A stretch of 64,000 nt of DNA, from contig JADCFP010000103.1 of the NCBI GenBank assembly GCA_020249465.1, positions 1 through 64,000 of the forward strand, written 5' to 3'. Position numbers and translations under genes: made by a program. Shown one piece after another: positions 52,151 through 59,608 of the stretch (position 1 is its first letter; the number at the start of each line of letters is the position of its first letter). Below the pieces are notes generated by a model. The model was given only the letters and a program-made list of their open reading frames with translations. It was not told where the DNA came from and did not search any database. The stretch is from Roseomonas sp. GTDB lineage: Bacteria; Pseudomonadota; Alphaproteobacteria; Acetobacterales; Acetobacteraceae.

Positions 52151-52576
52151 ATGTCCGGTTCCATCTTCAATAAGTTCAACCGCTTTGTCGCAGACCTGGC
52201 GAATGGCGTGCACAACCTGGGCAGCAACCAGCTGCGCGTGATGCTCACCAATACCGCGCCGGTGGCCACCAATGGCCTGCGCGCCGATATCACGGAAATT
52301 GCGGCGGCTGGCGGCTATGCTGCAGGCGGCTTCGCGGTGACTGTCACGTCTTCCGCGCAGACCGGCGGCGTGCATCGGTTGATCGCGGATGATATTGTGG
52401 TGACACCCACCGGCGCGGGCTTTGGGCCGTTCCGCTACGCGGTCCTGTATAATGACACGGCGGCGAATGACCCGCTGATTGGCTGGTGGGATCGCGGCAG
52501 TTCCGTGAGCGTGGCGCCGCCCGATACCTTCACCCTGGATCTGAGCGCGACGAATGGCGTGCTGCAGATCACCTGA
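52151..52576 (+). CDS. Phage structural protein, unknown
   Basis: 141 residues: FNKFNRFVADLANGVHNLGS, NQLRVMLTNTAPVATNGLRA, FRYAVLYNDTAANDPLIGWW. Mostly beta. Similar proteins occur among tail genes of alphaproteobacterial phages and prophage-like elements; role unknown. Confidence 0.7.
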   Translation: MSGSIFNKFNRFVADLANGVHNLGSNQLRVMLTNTAPVATNGLRADITEIAAAGGYAAGGFAVTVTSSAQTGGVHRLIADDIVVTPTGAGFGPFRYAVLYNDTAANDPLIGWWDRGSSVSVAPPDTFTLDLSATNGVLQIT

Positions 52577-52579
52577 CCC

Positions 52580-52987
52580 ATGCAGCAATTCCTGACAAAA
52601 CTGCGCCTGGTGCTGGCCGAATTGGCCAGGCCGGGTGCCATGCGTGACGATTGGTTTGCCTGGGCGGCAGGCCAGACGGCGCATCTCGCGATCGGCGCCG
52701 TGCTGGCGGGGGCGCTGTTGTTCTTCCTGCCGGCGCTTTGGGCATTTGCCGTGGCCGCGCTGGGCTATGCGCTGGCCAAAGAAGTGCCTGATTATTTCCG
52801 CGCGCCGGGGTGGGCTGGCGCGCGCGATAGCATCCAGGATGCGCTGTTTGTCACCGCCGGTGCGGCATTGGCTGTGGCCATCGGCGGCGCGCATGACCGG
52901 CTGTTTGCCGTGGCGGTGGGCGCGGCGGTGGTTGGGCTGGCGCTTGGGATTTTGGCGCGCATGGCGCGCGGGGGGAATGGAAAATGA
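52580..52987 (+). CDS. Multi-pass membrane protein
   Basis: 135 residues with about four hydrophobic segments (LAIGAVLAGALLFFLPALWA, FAVAALGYALA, ALFVTAGAALAVAIGG, AVAVGAAVVGLALGILARMA). Membrane proteins among fibre genes may act in superinfection exclusion or as a second holin; no sequence support for either. Confidence 0.6.
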   Translation: MQQFLTKLRLVLAELARPGAMRDDWFAWAAGQTAHLAIGAVLAGALLFFLPALWAFAVAALGYALAKEVPDYFRAPGWAGARDSIQDALFVTAGAALAVAIGGAHDRLFAVAVGAAVVGLALGILARMARGGNGK

Positions 52988-53448
52988 CAAACCGGGTGCG
53001 GATTGCGACGAAAGACGCGCAAGAAATCCTGCTGAGCAGCGGCGAATGGGCGGCGATTGTCATGGCGGCGGAAAATGCTGGCCTGCCAGCAGAGCTGCGC
53101 GGCCTGTGCATCAACGTCCGCGACACGGTGCGGCAGAGCCTGGTGATCCGCATGGATGATCCGGTCATCGCCGCGCGCATCGAAGGCGCGCTGGGCGCAC
53201 TGGTGGGTGTTGGCCTGCTTTCAGAAGCCACGCGCGATGCGCTGCTGGCGCTGGCAGAGCCCAGCGCGGCGCCAATCGACCCGCCGCGCGTGAGGTTAAA
53301 CAGGGGCCATCCGGTGCTGAATGGCGCCATGGTGGTGCTCAATACCGGCGAATATCGGTTGGATGAAGCGGTGGAATGCGCGCGCGCCGATGCGCCGGAT
53401 CAAAGCTACTGCGCGTTTTTGTGTTCAACGATTGTGGGAGAATCTTGA
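52984..53448 (+). CDS. Hypothetical phage protein
   Basis: 154 residues beginning VRIATKDAQEILLSSGEWAA; no recognised domain. It overlaps the membrane-protein gene and touches the next start (53,449), so it belongs to the same transcript. Confidence 0.6.
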   Translation: MTNRVRIATKDAQEILLSSGEWAAIVMAAENAGLPAELRGLCINVRDTVRQSLVIRMDDPVIAARIEGALGALVGVGLLSEATRDALLALAEPSAAPIDPPRVRLNRGHPVLNGAMVVLNTGEYRLDEAVECARADAPDQSYCAFLCSTIVGES

Positions 53449-55584
53449 ATGAAAGCCGCAGTCGAACAGGTGTTTGATGGCAGCCTAACGCAGGTCGCGA
53501 TTGGTGGAGCTTACGACGCCAGCAAGATCAATCGTGGCAAGCACACCGGGCAATTCAATCTTGGCGCTGGCCTGGTGGACCGCTTCGTTGGCCCGGCGGC
53601 GGTGGGGGTTGCGAATTTTGGCGAGTCCCCGCAAGCCATTCCTTCTCCTTTTATTCACGTCGTCAAAATCACCGATGATCTATTCTGGATTTTCGGCGCT
53701 GACGCGGCGTCACCCGCAGTGACCCGGCGCGTGCAGCTTTGGACCTTCGTGCCGTCCACCAATACCTACACTTTTGCCGGGTTCATTGTTTTGACCTTCC
53801 CCACCACAGGGAACGTCACCGCGCGCGGCCTGCGCGCCATCTTGGAAAATTACACGGTTGGGACGGTCGGCGTATCTGGCACGGCGGTCACCGGAAGCGG
53901 CACGTCCTGGGCCACGGGCCTTTCAGTCGGGTCGCGCATTGGGTTTGGGTCCACGGACCCGATGCAGATCACGACCTGGTATCAGGTCAGCGCCATTGGG
54001 TCAGACACCAGCATCACACTCACCGGCAGCGCTGGCACGATTGCCGCAGGCTCGCCTTACGTCATTCAAGACCTCATGATTGTGCATGCAAATTCAAATG
54101 GCACGAATGGCGGGCTGTTCGTGGCCAAGGGTCTTCGATATGAGGACTTCGCGCCGACAGGTAATACTATCCCGGCAGCAACGACCATTGATAAAATCAA
54201 GGCAGTTTATTGGCTGAAGGACGCGGGCACCATAACGAATACCACGATTGGTGGTTGCGCGCTGGGTGATCGCGATAGCTGGACGCAGCAATATGTATAT
54301 GCTTCCGATGGCGCTGGCACGGTACTGAAGCTATTTCGCTATAATATCCGCGCGCCGTTGACTTCGCTTGGCGCAGGGGCCTTCGTTTTGACTGGCACAG
54401 ATATTGTGGTGACCGGCAACCAGTCGGTCACTGGCAATATCACGCTTGTGAACAACGGCAGGGTGGCCACGCTCAATCATGGTCCGGGCAGCGGTGTACC
54501 TTCACTATATCTTTTGACCTCAACGCGTGTCGTGCGGGTGCCGCTTTCTGCGATTGTTGCGAGCAGCACGACCTTTGTCGCGGACAGCATGAGTGAGGTG
54601 CCGCCCGGCGGCGGAAACACAAATTTATCAGTCAGCACGCTCACAACGATGGATGTCGCAGGGTCGATCGACAAGCTGGTAATCACTTCGGTGGCAGACA
54701 GAGGCACGATCTACATCACGGATTATTATACGGGTGGGCAGCAGATCGACCGCCGCGCTGGCTGCCTGGCGTCGCAGTTGCCTTCGGCGCTGCGCGACAC
54801 GGATAGCCCTATTTTCGTTCATAGCTTGGGGGGGCAAACGCCCTTTGTCTGGGTTGAAGATGGCTGGTTGTTCCATCTCTATGCGCAGTCGAGTACCACC
54901 AACCTCAACGCCTTGTCAGCCTACCCGCTGGCGGCGGATGCGGATTTTCAGGCTGATGTGAATAATCGGGTGATTTGCCCCAAGATCACACTTGGCGCCA
55001 CACCTGCCAAACTTTACCGCGCGCTGGTGAATGCGGCGGAAAATATCGGCGGCTATCTGATGGGGGTCGCGCCGGACATGTTCCGATTGCAGGTGCGCAC
55101 TTCCGGCATTGATGACAACAGTGGCACATGGACCGATGTGGCACCGAATGGGGATTTGTCTGGGCTGGGCACGCCGTCGGCTATCCAATTCGCTTTTCAG
55201 TTCCGCACGGCTGGCGTGATCATGCTGCCCGCGCGGGTTCTTTCGCTGGCGCTGATTTATGAGACCGATGATGCGCTGCCATCGCAGTATCGCTGGAACT
55301 TCGCGGATAGCGATCAGGCGAATGGCACCTTTGGCTTCACCCAGGCTGCACTTTTCGGCGCGGCGCCTGGCCTTCACACCATCAATATTTATCGCGCTGA
55401 CACGAATGCGCTCGTGCTGACGCAGGCTTCCAGCGGCACCACGAATGGAAATTTCCAGTATTGGAACGGCACCGCCTGGGTGAATGGGTTGGGTAGTGAC
55501 GTGGTGGGCACGCGCCGGCGCTTTGTGCCGACCGGCAGCCTGCCATCTGGCGTTGACCTTTATGCGACGGTGACGGTGGCCTGA
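53449..55584 (+). CDS. Large tail-associated structural protein, unknown
   Basis: 711 residues, almost all beta-forming and threonine/glycine-rich. An Ig-like or fibre-like segment (GTVGVSGTAVTGSGTSWATG) lies near 140-200. Aromatic-rich strands suggest a beta-propeller or fibre (FVWVEDGWLFHLYAQSS). The C-terminal part includes NGNFQYWNGTAWVNGLGS. 54,100-54,800 is less GC-rich than the neighbours. Probably a virion surface protein that meets the receptor; no catalytic motif seen. Confidence 0.65.
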   Translation: MKAAVEQVFDGSLTQVAIGGAYDASKINRGKHTGQFNLGAGLVDRFVGPAAVGVANFGESPQAIPSPFIHVVKITDDLFWIFGADAASPAVTRRVQLWTFVPSTNTYTFAGFIVLTFPTTGNVTARGLRAILENYTVGTVGVSGTAVTGSGTSWATGLSVGSRIGFGSTDPMQITTWYQVSAIGSDTSITLTGSAGTIAAGSPYVIQDLMIVHANSNGTNGGLFVAKGLRYEDFAPTGNTIPAATTIDKIKAVYWLKDAGTITNTTIGGCALGDRDSWTQQYVYASDGAGTVLKLFRYNIRAPLTSLGAGAFVLTGTDIVVTGNQSVTGNITLVNNGRVATLNHGPGSGVPSLYLLTSTRVVRVPLSAIVASSTTFVADSMSEVPPGGGNTNLSVSTLTTMDVAGSIDKLVITSVADRGTIYITDYYTGGQQIDRRAGCLASQLPSALRDTDSPIFVHSLGGQTPFVWVEDGWLFHLYAQSSTTNLNALSAYPLAADADFQADVNNRVICPKITLGATPAKLYRALVNAAENIGGYLMGVAPDMFRLQVRTSGIDDNSGTWTDVAPNGDLSGLGTPSAIQFAFQFRTAGVIMLPARVLSLALIYETDDALPSQYRWNFADSDQANGTFGFTQAALFGAAPGLHTINIYRADTNALVLTQASSGTTNGNFQYWNGTAWVNGLGSDVVGTRRRFVPTGSLPSGVDLYATVTVA

Positions 55585-55585
55585 T

Positions 55586-56467
55586 ATGGGCCTGCGCGCG
55601 GGGGGCGGCCCGCTCCTCCTCCGGCGTGATTTGGGGCTGCCTGGACCAGTTCAGGGGCAGCAGGCGTCCGGCGCCGCGCTGATTGGTGCGCGGCTGGCGG
55701 CGGCAGTCATCGGCACGGTGCGGATGCGCGCGGGGGATGGCCCGTTTTCTCTACGAATTCCGGCGTCGGGTGGTGGCGTCATTTTGGTGGCGAATGCCGG
55801 CGCCTTCACCCTTGCCGCGCAGGAAGCGGCGCTGCGGGTGGATCGGCGCGTCATGGCGGAAGCTGGCGCCTTTGCCCTGGCCGGGCAGGAAGCCGCGCTG
55901 CGGGTGGATCGGCGGGTGGTGGCGGAGGCCGGGGCCTTCACGCTGGCCGGGCAGACCGCCGATTTTATCATCACCACGCCGCCTGCGGGCATCGTTTTTG
56001 TCGCGAATGCTGGCGCCTTCACCCTGGCTGGGCAGGATGCCGCGCTGCGGGTGGATCGGCGGGTGGTGGCGGAGGCCGGGGCCTTCGCGCTGGCGGGCCA
56101 GGATGCGGCGCTTAGGCTTGATCGGCGGCTGGTGCTGGAAGCTGGCGCCTTCGCGCTGATCGGCCAGGATGCGGCGCTGCGGCGCGATATTCGCCAGGTG
56201 GTGCAAGTGGGTGCGTTCACGCTGGCTGGGCAGGAAGCGCTGCTGAGCGTGGCGCGGCGCCTGGTGGCAGAGGCCGGCGCATTCGCGCTGGCGGGGCAAG
56301 ATATCGAATTCGTGGTGCCGGGTTCCGGTGGCCTGGTGGTGGCGCGGCTGGCGCGCAGGCCAGCGCAGATCGCGCGGCCGTGGCATAGGCCGGCCGTGAT
56401 TGGGCTGCCATCTGATGCGCCGCGGGTCGTGGTGCGGCTGATTATTCGGGGGGACGACAATCTATGA
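55586..56467 (+). CDS. GAFxLAGQ tandem-repeat protein
   Basis: 293 residues. Between about 65 and 250 there are eight copies of a roughly 22-residue unit with core AGAF-(T/A)-LAGQ-(E/D)-AALRVDRR, each predicted to make two strands. Short non-repeat ends flank them. Such repeats build extended fibres or beta-solenoids. It starts 1 bp after the large structural gene. Confidence 0.75.
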   Translation: MGLRAGGGPLLLRRDLGLPGPVQGQQASGAALIGARLAAAVIGTVRMRAGDGPFSLRIPASGGGVILVANAGAFTLAAQEAALRVDRRVMAEAGAFALAGQEAALRVDRRVVAEAGAFTLAGQTADFIITTPPAGIVFVANAGAFTLAGQDAALRVDRRVVAEAGAFALAGQDAALRLDRRLVLEAGAFALIGQDAALRRDIRQVVQVGAFTLAGQEALLSVARRLVAEAGAFALAGQDIEFVVPGSGGLVVARLARRPAQIARPWHRPAVIGLPSDAPRVVVRLIIRGDDNL

Positions 56468-56751
56468 ACGCTGCGAAGTATTGGCAGGGGCAGTCAGTGG
56501 AACTGCGCGCGCTATTCCTGAGTGCGGTTGGCGTGCCGCTGGCCGCCGGCGGCGTCAGCTTCCGGGTGAAGAAGCCGGATGGCGCGGTTTTGACGGTCGC
56601 TGCCAGCCCCGATCCGGCGCGGGCGAATGAATTTGTGGGCGTGCTGGTCGCGGACCAGGCGGGGGTTTGGCAGGTCAAGGCATCCTGCCAGACGCCGGCG
56701 CCTGCCGTGGAACAAAGCACGTTTACAGTAATGGCATCCCTCCCCGGCTAG
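56464..56751 (+). CDS. Small beta-sandwich protein, unknown
   Basis: 95 residues with an Ig-like pattern (QSVELRALFLSAVGVPLAAG, VSFRVKKPDGAVLTV, GVWQVKASCQTPAPAVEQST). The last gene of the tail operon. Its stop codon overlaps the first base of the structured RNA candidate. Confidence 0.7.
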   Translation: MNAAKYWQGQSVELRALFLSAVGVPLAAGGVSFRVKKPDGAVLTVAASPDPARANEFVGVLVADQAGVWQVKASCQTPAPAVEQSTFTVMASLPG

Positions 56752-56823
56752 GCGGGGGTCCTGGCCGCTGACACGGCCTGGAACCGAGAGAAAGCACCTC
56801 TCACGGGTAGAACCCGCCCCGCC
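56751..56823 (+). ncRNA. Candidate four-way-junction structured RNA
   Basis: Fully nested complementary stems: P1 56751-56757 (GGCGGGG) with 56817-56823 (CCCCGCC); P2 56758-56767 with 56774-56784, ten pairs with one U-U mismatch and a bulged A; P3 56786-56790 (GAGAG) with 56798-56802 (CUCUC) around a 7-base loop; P4 56804-56808 (CGGGU) with 56812-56816 (ACCCG). Only two junction bases are unpaired. An alternative hairpin (56742-56746 with 56753-56757) would compete with P1 across the stop codon. It is not a tRNA (no T-loop, no U33). A further hairpin AACCT-AAAG-AGGTT follows at 56,850-56,863. Confidence 0.5.
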
Positions 56824-56895
56824 CGCGCCGGGCCGGCAAAGGGGGGCATAACCTAAAGAGGTTGCCTAAATGGTAACGGCTGAACTGACCCCGGG

Positions 56896-57015
56896 GTGCG
56901 GAAGTGCTTTGCTGGGTTTGCGATGGAAGTGGTGGAGACGACCTACGCCATCGGCTACCGCACCGGAAAGGACACCCAGAAGGTGCGTGAGCTGCTGATT
57001 TCGAATGGCGGCTGA
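56896..57015 (+). CDS. Tiny phage protein
   Basis: 39 residues from GTG at 56,896, or 30 from ATG at 56,923 (MEVVETTYAIGYRTGKDTQK). The protein-like composition and position after the structured RNA suggest it is translated; the start is uncertain. Function unknown. Confidence 0.45.
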   Translation: MRKCFAGFAMEVVETTYAIGYRTGKDTQKVRELLISNGG

Positions 57016-57027
57016 GTGAGTGATGGG

Positions 57028-57053
57028 TGGCGCCAGTCTGAGGGCTGGCGCCA
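57028..57053 (+). terminator. Strong hairpin after the tail operon
   Basis: Perfect 9-bp arms TGGCGCCAG and CTGGCGCCA around an 8-base loop, 13 bp after the tiny gene. No clear T-tract. Probably ends the late transcript and insulates the right-end module. Confidence 0.6.
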
Positions 57054-57099
57054 TTCGCTCAAGGGGTGCTTAAAAGGTGCTTGAGAGGTCGTTTTTCGC

Positions 57100-57128
57100 T
57101 TGACTCGTTACACTAAAAGTGTAGTGTG
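57100..57128 (+). promoter_or_regulatory. Right-end promoter with embedded dyad
   Basis: A -35-like TTGACT at 57,100-57,105 and, 17 bp on, a weak -10 position (AGTGTG). Between them lies the dyad TACACT-AAA-AGTGTA (57,109-57,123). A dyad between promoter boxes is the usual place for an autorepressor; the HTH protein encoded downstream is the natural candidate. Confidence 0.5.
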
Positions 57129-57174
57129 TGGGTGTGACGGCGGGATTGGCCCGCTGGAAAGAGGAGACAGCCCG

Positions 57175-57441
57175 ATGACTGATGCTCAGAAACTCTGCGA
57201 AGCTTTTTGCCAAACGCTCGACAAAACCTTTCGCGCGGGATGTGCGGTGAATCCGGCACAAAATATGGCCCGTTGGGCCGCGCGGCACACGAAGGGCTTT
57301 GAAATTCTGGGAAACGAAAAGTGGCTTGATGGGCAGCGGAAATGGGTGCGCTGCCCGGATGGAAGCCGCTTCGCCTACTCTTTCGGCGACCCGATGGTGC
57401 AGGCGCAAGCTTGGGCCGCACCAGCTGAAGCGGCGGCTTAA
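57175..57441 (+). CDS. Small right-end accessory protein
   Basis: 88 residues with good Shine-Dalgarno GAGGAG 8 bases upstream of the ATG. EAFCQTLDKTFRAGCAVNPA, FEILGNEKWLDGQRKWVRCP; three cysteines, small and compact. First gene after a private promoter and before an HTH gene, the layout of anti-CRISPR operons. No family recognised. Confidence 0.65.
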   Translation: MTDAQKLCEAFCQTLDKTFRAGCAVNPAQNMARWAARHTKGFEILGNEKWLDGQRKWVRCPDGSRFAYSFGDPMVQAQAWAAPAEAAA

Positions 57442-57452
57442 GGAGGGTGCAG

Positions 57453-57515
57453 ATGACCAGCATGAACATCCCCGCCACCCAAAACCATGAATGGGGCCTG
57501 ATCCGGCATCGGTGA
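57453..57515 (+). pseudogene. 20-codon remnant with strong ribosome-binding site
   Basis: ATG at 57,453 follows AGGAGG by 6 bases and encodes MTSMNIPATQNHEWGLIRHR. The start (NIPATQN-EWG) looks like a small family of longer alphaproteobacterial plasmid/phage proteins, so this is probably a truncated relic. Low certainty. Confidence 0.35.
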
Positions 57516-57549
57516 TGGCCGGGTTGGAGAAAGAGAGGGCTTAAGCTGA

Positions 57550-57942
57550 ATGACCCCGTATCGCCTTTTGTTATCGCGCGTCGGCCTGTCGCAGGCTGAC
57601 GCGGCCACCCTGCATCAGGTGCGGCTGGACACGATTAAAAGCTGGTGCGCTGGCCGGGCGCGTGCACCGGTTGGCGTGATCGCGGAATTGAGGACGCTCT
57701 ACGCGCGGCAGAAGAAGGCCGCCGCTGAGGCCCTAGAGATGATCTCTGAACGGCCCGAAGTCGGCCAGATCGAACTAGGCTATGCGGTGGATGACCATGA
57801 GGCTGCGGGTATGGGCTGGCCCTGCGCGGCTGCCCAATGGACGAGCCTCGGTATGGTGGTGGCGGCTTGCGACCGCCCCGTGTCACTGGTGCCGCGAGGC
57901 ACCACAATGGCCACCGCAGCGGCTGCTGATCAGCATCTTTGA
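57550..57942 (+). CDS. Right-end HTH regulator, Aca-like position
   Basis: 130 residues. Residues about 1-45 ([34 protein letters not shown]) form a helix-turn-helix. The C-terminal part ([39 protein letters not shown]) belongs to no family I can name. The last phage gene. It probably controls the right-end promoter at 57,100. Followed by a T-run at 57,952-57,957, 24 bp before the R2 site. Confidence 0.68.
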   Translation: MTPYRLLLSRVGLSQADAATLHQVRLDTIKSWCAGRARAPVGVIAELRTLYARQKKAAAEALEMISERPEVGQIELGYAVDDHEAAGMGWPCAAAQWTSLGMVVAACDRPVSLVPRGTTMATAAAADQHL

Positions 57943-57965
57943 GGGCTCTTTTTTATTTGCGGACA

Positions 57966-57987
57966 GGGGTGCGGAACCATGTGTCAA
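57966..57987 (-). other. Putative transposase-binding site R2
   Basis: Minus-strand 22-bp site beginning TTGACACATGGTTCCGCAC. It abuts R1 with no gap, as adjacent Mu R sites nearly do. Confidence 0.7.
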
Positions 57988-58009
57988 ACTGTCCGGAACG
58001 TTGTGGCCG
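57988..58009 (-). other. Putative transposase-binding site R1
   Basis: Minus-strand 22-bp site containing AACGTTCCGGACAG; good in the second half of the consensus. It starts 6 bp inside the right phage end, the same offset as L1 at the left. Confidence 0.7.
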
Positions 58010-58015
58010 GCTACA

Positions 58016-58020
58016 AGCGC
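58016..58020. repeat. Target-site duplication, right copy
   Basis: AGCGC immediately after the phage CA terminus at 58,014-58,015; matches 17,618-17,622. Confidence 0.92.
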
Positions 58021-58173
58021 GCTGCCGATGATATTCACCGCCAGCGTCCCCCAGGGAAAGCCCGTGCCAAACAGCACCACACCCGCGTGGGAAACCGCGT
58101 AGCGCAGCACGGAACCTGCGGCGCCACCCAGCGCCACCAGCAGCAAGGACAGGGGCGAAAATGCTGTGCCCAT
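58016..58173 (-). pseudogene. crcB: Fluoride channel CrcB, 5' part, cut by the prophage
   Basis: Encodes the first 52 residues: [35 protein letters not shown], the N-terminal signature of CrcB/FluC, up to the insertion point. Past the junction the frame runs into phage DNA and would add unrelated residues. The start codon overlaps the rarA stop, so crcB was the second gene of a rarA-crcB unit. Confidence 0.9.
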
Positions 58174-58460
58174 CAGCGTTTCCTTTTGCGGCGCAATTCC
58201 GCGAAGTGCGCCAAGCGCTCGGCAATGGCAGCCTCAGCGCCGCGATCGGTCGGGCGATAGAAAACGCGCCGGCCCATTTCCTCGGGGAAGTAATCCTGGC
58301 CGGAAAAGCCGCCCTCAGCCTCATGGTCATAGGCATAGCCGGCGCCATAGCCGATTTCCTGCATCAGCTTCGGGGCCGCATTCAAAATGTGCTTGGGCGG
58401 CATCAGGCTGCCGGTTTCCCATGCGGCGCGCATCGCCTGATCAGGGCGCGTTGGGTTCAC
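58173..58460 (-). pseudogene. rarA: RarA/MgsA recombination ATPase, C-terminal fragment
   Basis: Only about 85 residues match Rar[61 protein letters not shown], out of roughly 430-450 in the intact AAA+ enzyme, so Walker motifs are absent. Upstream, from about 58,440, the sequence becomes the degenerate repeat instead of rarA. The gene has thus been cut by a rearrangement that is separate from the phage insertion. Confidence 0.85.
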
Positions 58461-58484
58461 ATGTGTTCACGCCACCTGCTCCAG

Positions 58485-58905
58485 CTGCCCGCATGGCCGC
58501 CGAAATCCGCGCCATCCGCCCCTGCCCGGAACGCGAATTCGCTTCTATGGGCCGGATTGGCGCGCCGGTGCCGCCTGCGGCCCGAATGACTGGCTTGCCC
58601 CCAGCCGCCGCGCTTCAGGGGTGGCGACGCTTACGCCAGTCAGTAGCGGGGATGGGGATAGGTTCTGGGCCGTTGCGGCAACCATGGGGCGCAAAAGCCG
58701 CGTGGCAGAGGGTCTCCGCCCCCGCTCCGCTGCGCCCGTGCCAGTGATGCTGCCGCGATTGGCTGATCCGCGCCAAACAATCCGCGCCACATTGCTTGGT
58801 GGCACCGATCAAATGAAGTGACCTGCCGCGGGGATGGAAGCCATTGCCAGCGCTTGGGCTTTTGCGCGGGCAGATGGTGCGAATGGGTTTGGCGGCCGTT
58901 AGAAG
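58485..58905. repeat. Degenerate long repeat, copy 2, with a luciferase-like gene fragment
   Basis: 58,490-58,600 matches the 3' end of the LLM gene at 14,660-14,850 (ATGGCCGCCGAAATCCGCGC; GGAACGCGAATTCG; CCGGATTGG) with an internal deletion. 58,600-58,900 matches copy 1 (GACGCTTACGCCAGTCAGT; GGGCGCAAAAGCCGCGTGG). No intact gene lies between rarA and the tRNA. The two copies bracket the cargo plus the prophage. Confidence 0.75.
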
Positions 58906-58945
58906 CCGCCTTGACCCCGACGCTTACGCTTTTTTTGGCAAGACA

Positions 58946-59021
58946 TGGTGAGCTCGGAGGGATTCGAACCCTCGACCTACAGATTAAAAGTCCGTTGCTC
59001 TACCAGCTGAGCTACGAGCTC
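58946..59021 (-). tRNA. tRNA-Lys (anticodon UUU)
   Basis: 76 bases with CCA encoded. Acceptor stem GAGCTCG/CGAGCTC, D-arm GCTC/GAGC, anticodon stem ACGGA/TCTGT (one G-T pair) with loop CTTTTAA, T-arm GAGGG/CCCTC with loop TTCGAAT, discriminator A. Anticodon TTT reads AAA/AAG lysine codons. Confidence 0.97.
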
Positions 59022-59073
59022 CCAAACACGGCGGCGCCTTAGCACGGCGCCGCGCGTTTACCAACAGCAGGCT

Positions 59074-59583
59074 TCAGGCGTTATCCGCTGCAACCTTCAT
59101 GCTGCGGATGCGATCCGGCCCTTGCACCATGCCGGAACCACCAGAACCGCGCTTGATCTTGTCCACCGCGTCCATGCCGGCGGTCACCTCACCCCAGATG
59201 GTATATTGGCCATCAAGGCTCGGGATCGGTGCGAACATGATGAAGAATTGACTGTTGGCGCTATCGGGATTGCTGGTGCGCGCCATGCCGCAAACGCCAC
59301 GCAGGAAGCGCGCGCGCGAAGCTTCGCTGAATTCCGCGGGCAGATCCGGCAATTCAGAACCACCCGTGCCTGTGCCGGTCGGGTCGCCGCCTTGGGCCAT
59401 GAAGCCTTCGATCACACGATGGAAGGGCACGTTATTGTAGAACCCCTGCCGCGCGAGGGTTTTGATCCGTTCCACATGCAAGGGCGCCAGATCGGGCCGT
59501 AGCTTGATGGTCACGGTGCCGTGCTCAATTTCCATGAGCAGAGTGTTTTCGCCATCCTCGGCATTGGCTTCGGTTTCAGACAT
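59074..59583 (-). CDS. Cytoplasmic cyclophilin-type peptidyl-prolyl isomerase
   Basis: 169 residues; catalyses cis-trans isomerisation of prolyl bonds. Cyclophilin core FHRVIEGFMAQGGDPTGTGT, FLRGVCGMARTSNPDSANSQ, FFIMFAPIPSLDGQYTIWGE. The start at 59,583 is chosen because upstream codons overlap the spacer. An acidic N-terminus and no signal peptide mean cytoplasm. It lies 25 bp after the exported paralogue. Confidence 0.93.
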   Translation of the reverse strand: MSETEANAEDGENTLLMEIEHGTVTIKLRPDLAPLHVERIKTLARQGFYNNVPFHRVIEGFMAQGGDPTGTGTGGSELPDLPAEFSEASRARFLRGVCGMARTSNPDSANSQFFIMFAPIPSLDGQYTIWGEVTAGMDAVDKIKRGSGGSGMVQGPDRIRSMKVAADNA

Positions 59584-59608
59584 CGTCTTTCGTCTTTCGG
59601 TTCGGGTC

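Larger units (their letters stand above)
17623..58015 (+). mobile_element. Complete Mu-like transposable prophage, 40,393 bp
   Basis: Ends are TGTTCC at the left and, read from the right end inward, TGTAGC. Both are flanked by AGCGC, and both have a putative transposase-binding site starting at base 7. Contents follow the Mu plan: repressor and ner, A and B, gam, gp16, mor, lysis, terminase-portal-gpF-gpG, protease, capsid, contractile tail, baseplate, fibres. No obviously broken essential gene was found, so the phage could be inducible. There is no Gin-type invertible segment and no Com/Mom. Inserted in crcB. Confidence 0.95.

Noticed and set aside
52580-52987. Assigning this membrane protein as the phage holin
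   Set aside because: The lysis cluster at 27,656-28,848 already has a holin-like gene next to the endolysin; position among fibre genes gives no support.
55780-56330. Regular repeats that could suggest a CRISPR array
   Set aside because: Units are a coding multiple of three, have no unique spacers of constant length, and encode GAFxLAGQ repeats.
56751-56823. tRNA reading of the cloverleaf-like fold
   Set aside because: No T-loop, no conserved U33, a 3-base loop in the last arm, and no CCA; kept only as a structured RNA candidate.
17630-57986. TGACACAT / ATGTGTCA as the phage termini
   Set aside because: The five bases outside them do not match (TTCCT versus AACTG). The outer TG/CA pair at 17,623 and 58,015 gives a perfect AGCGC duplication and restores crcB.
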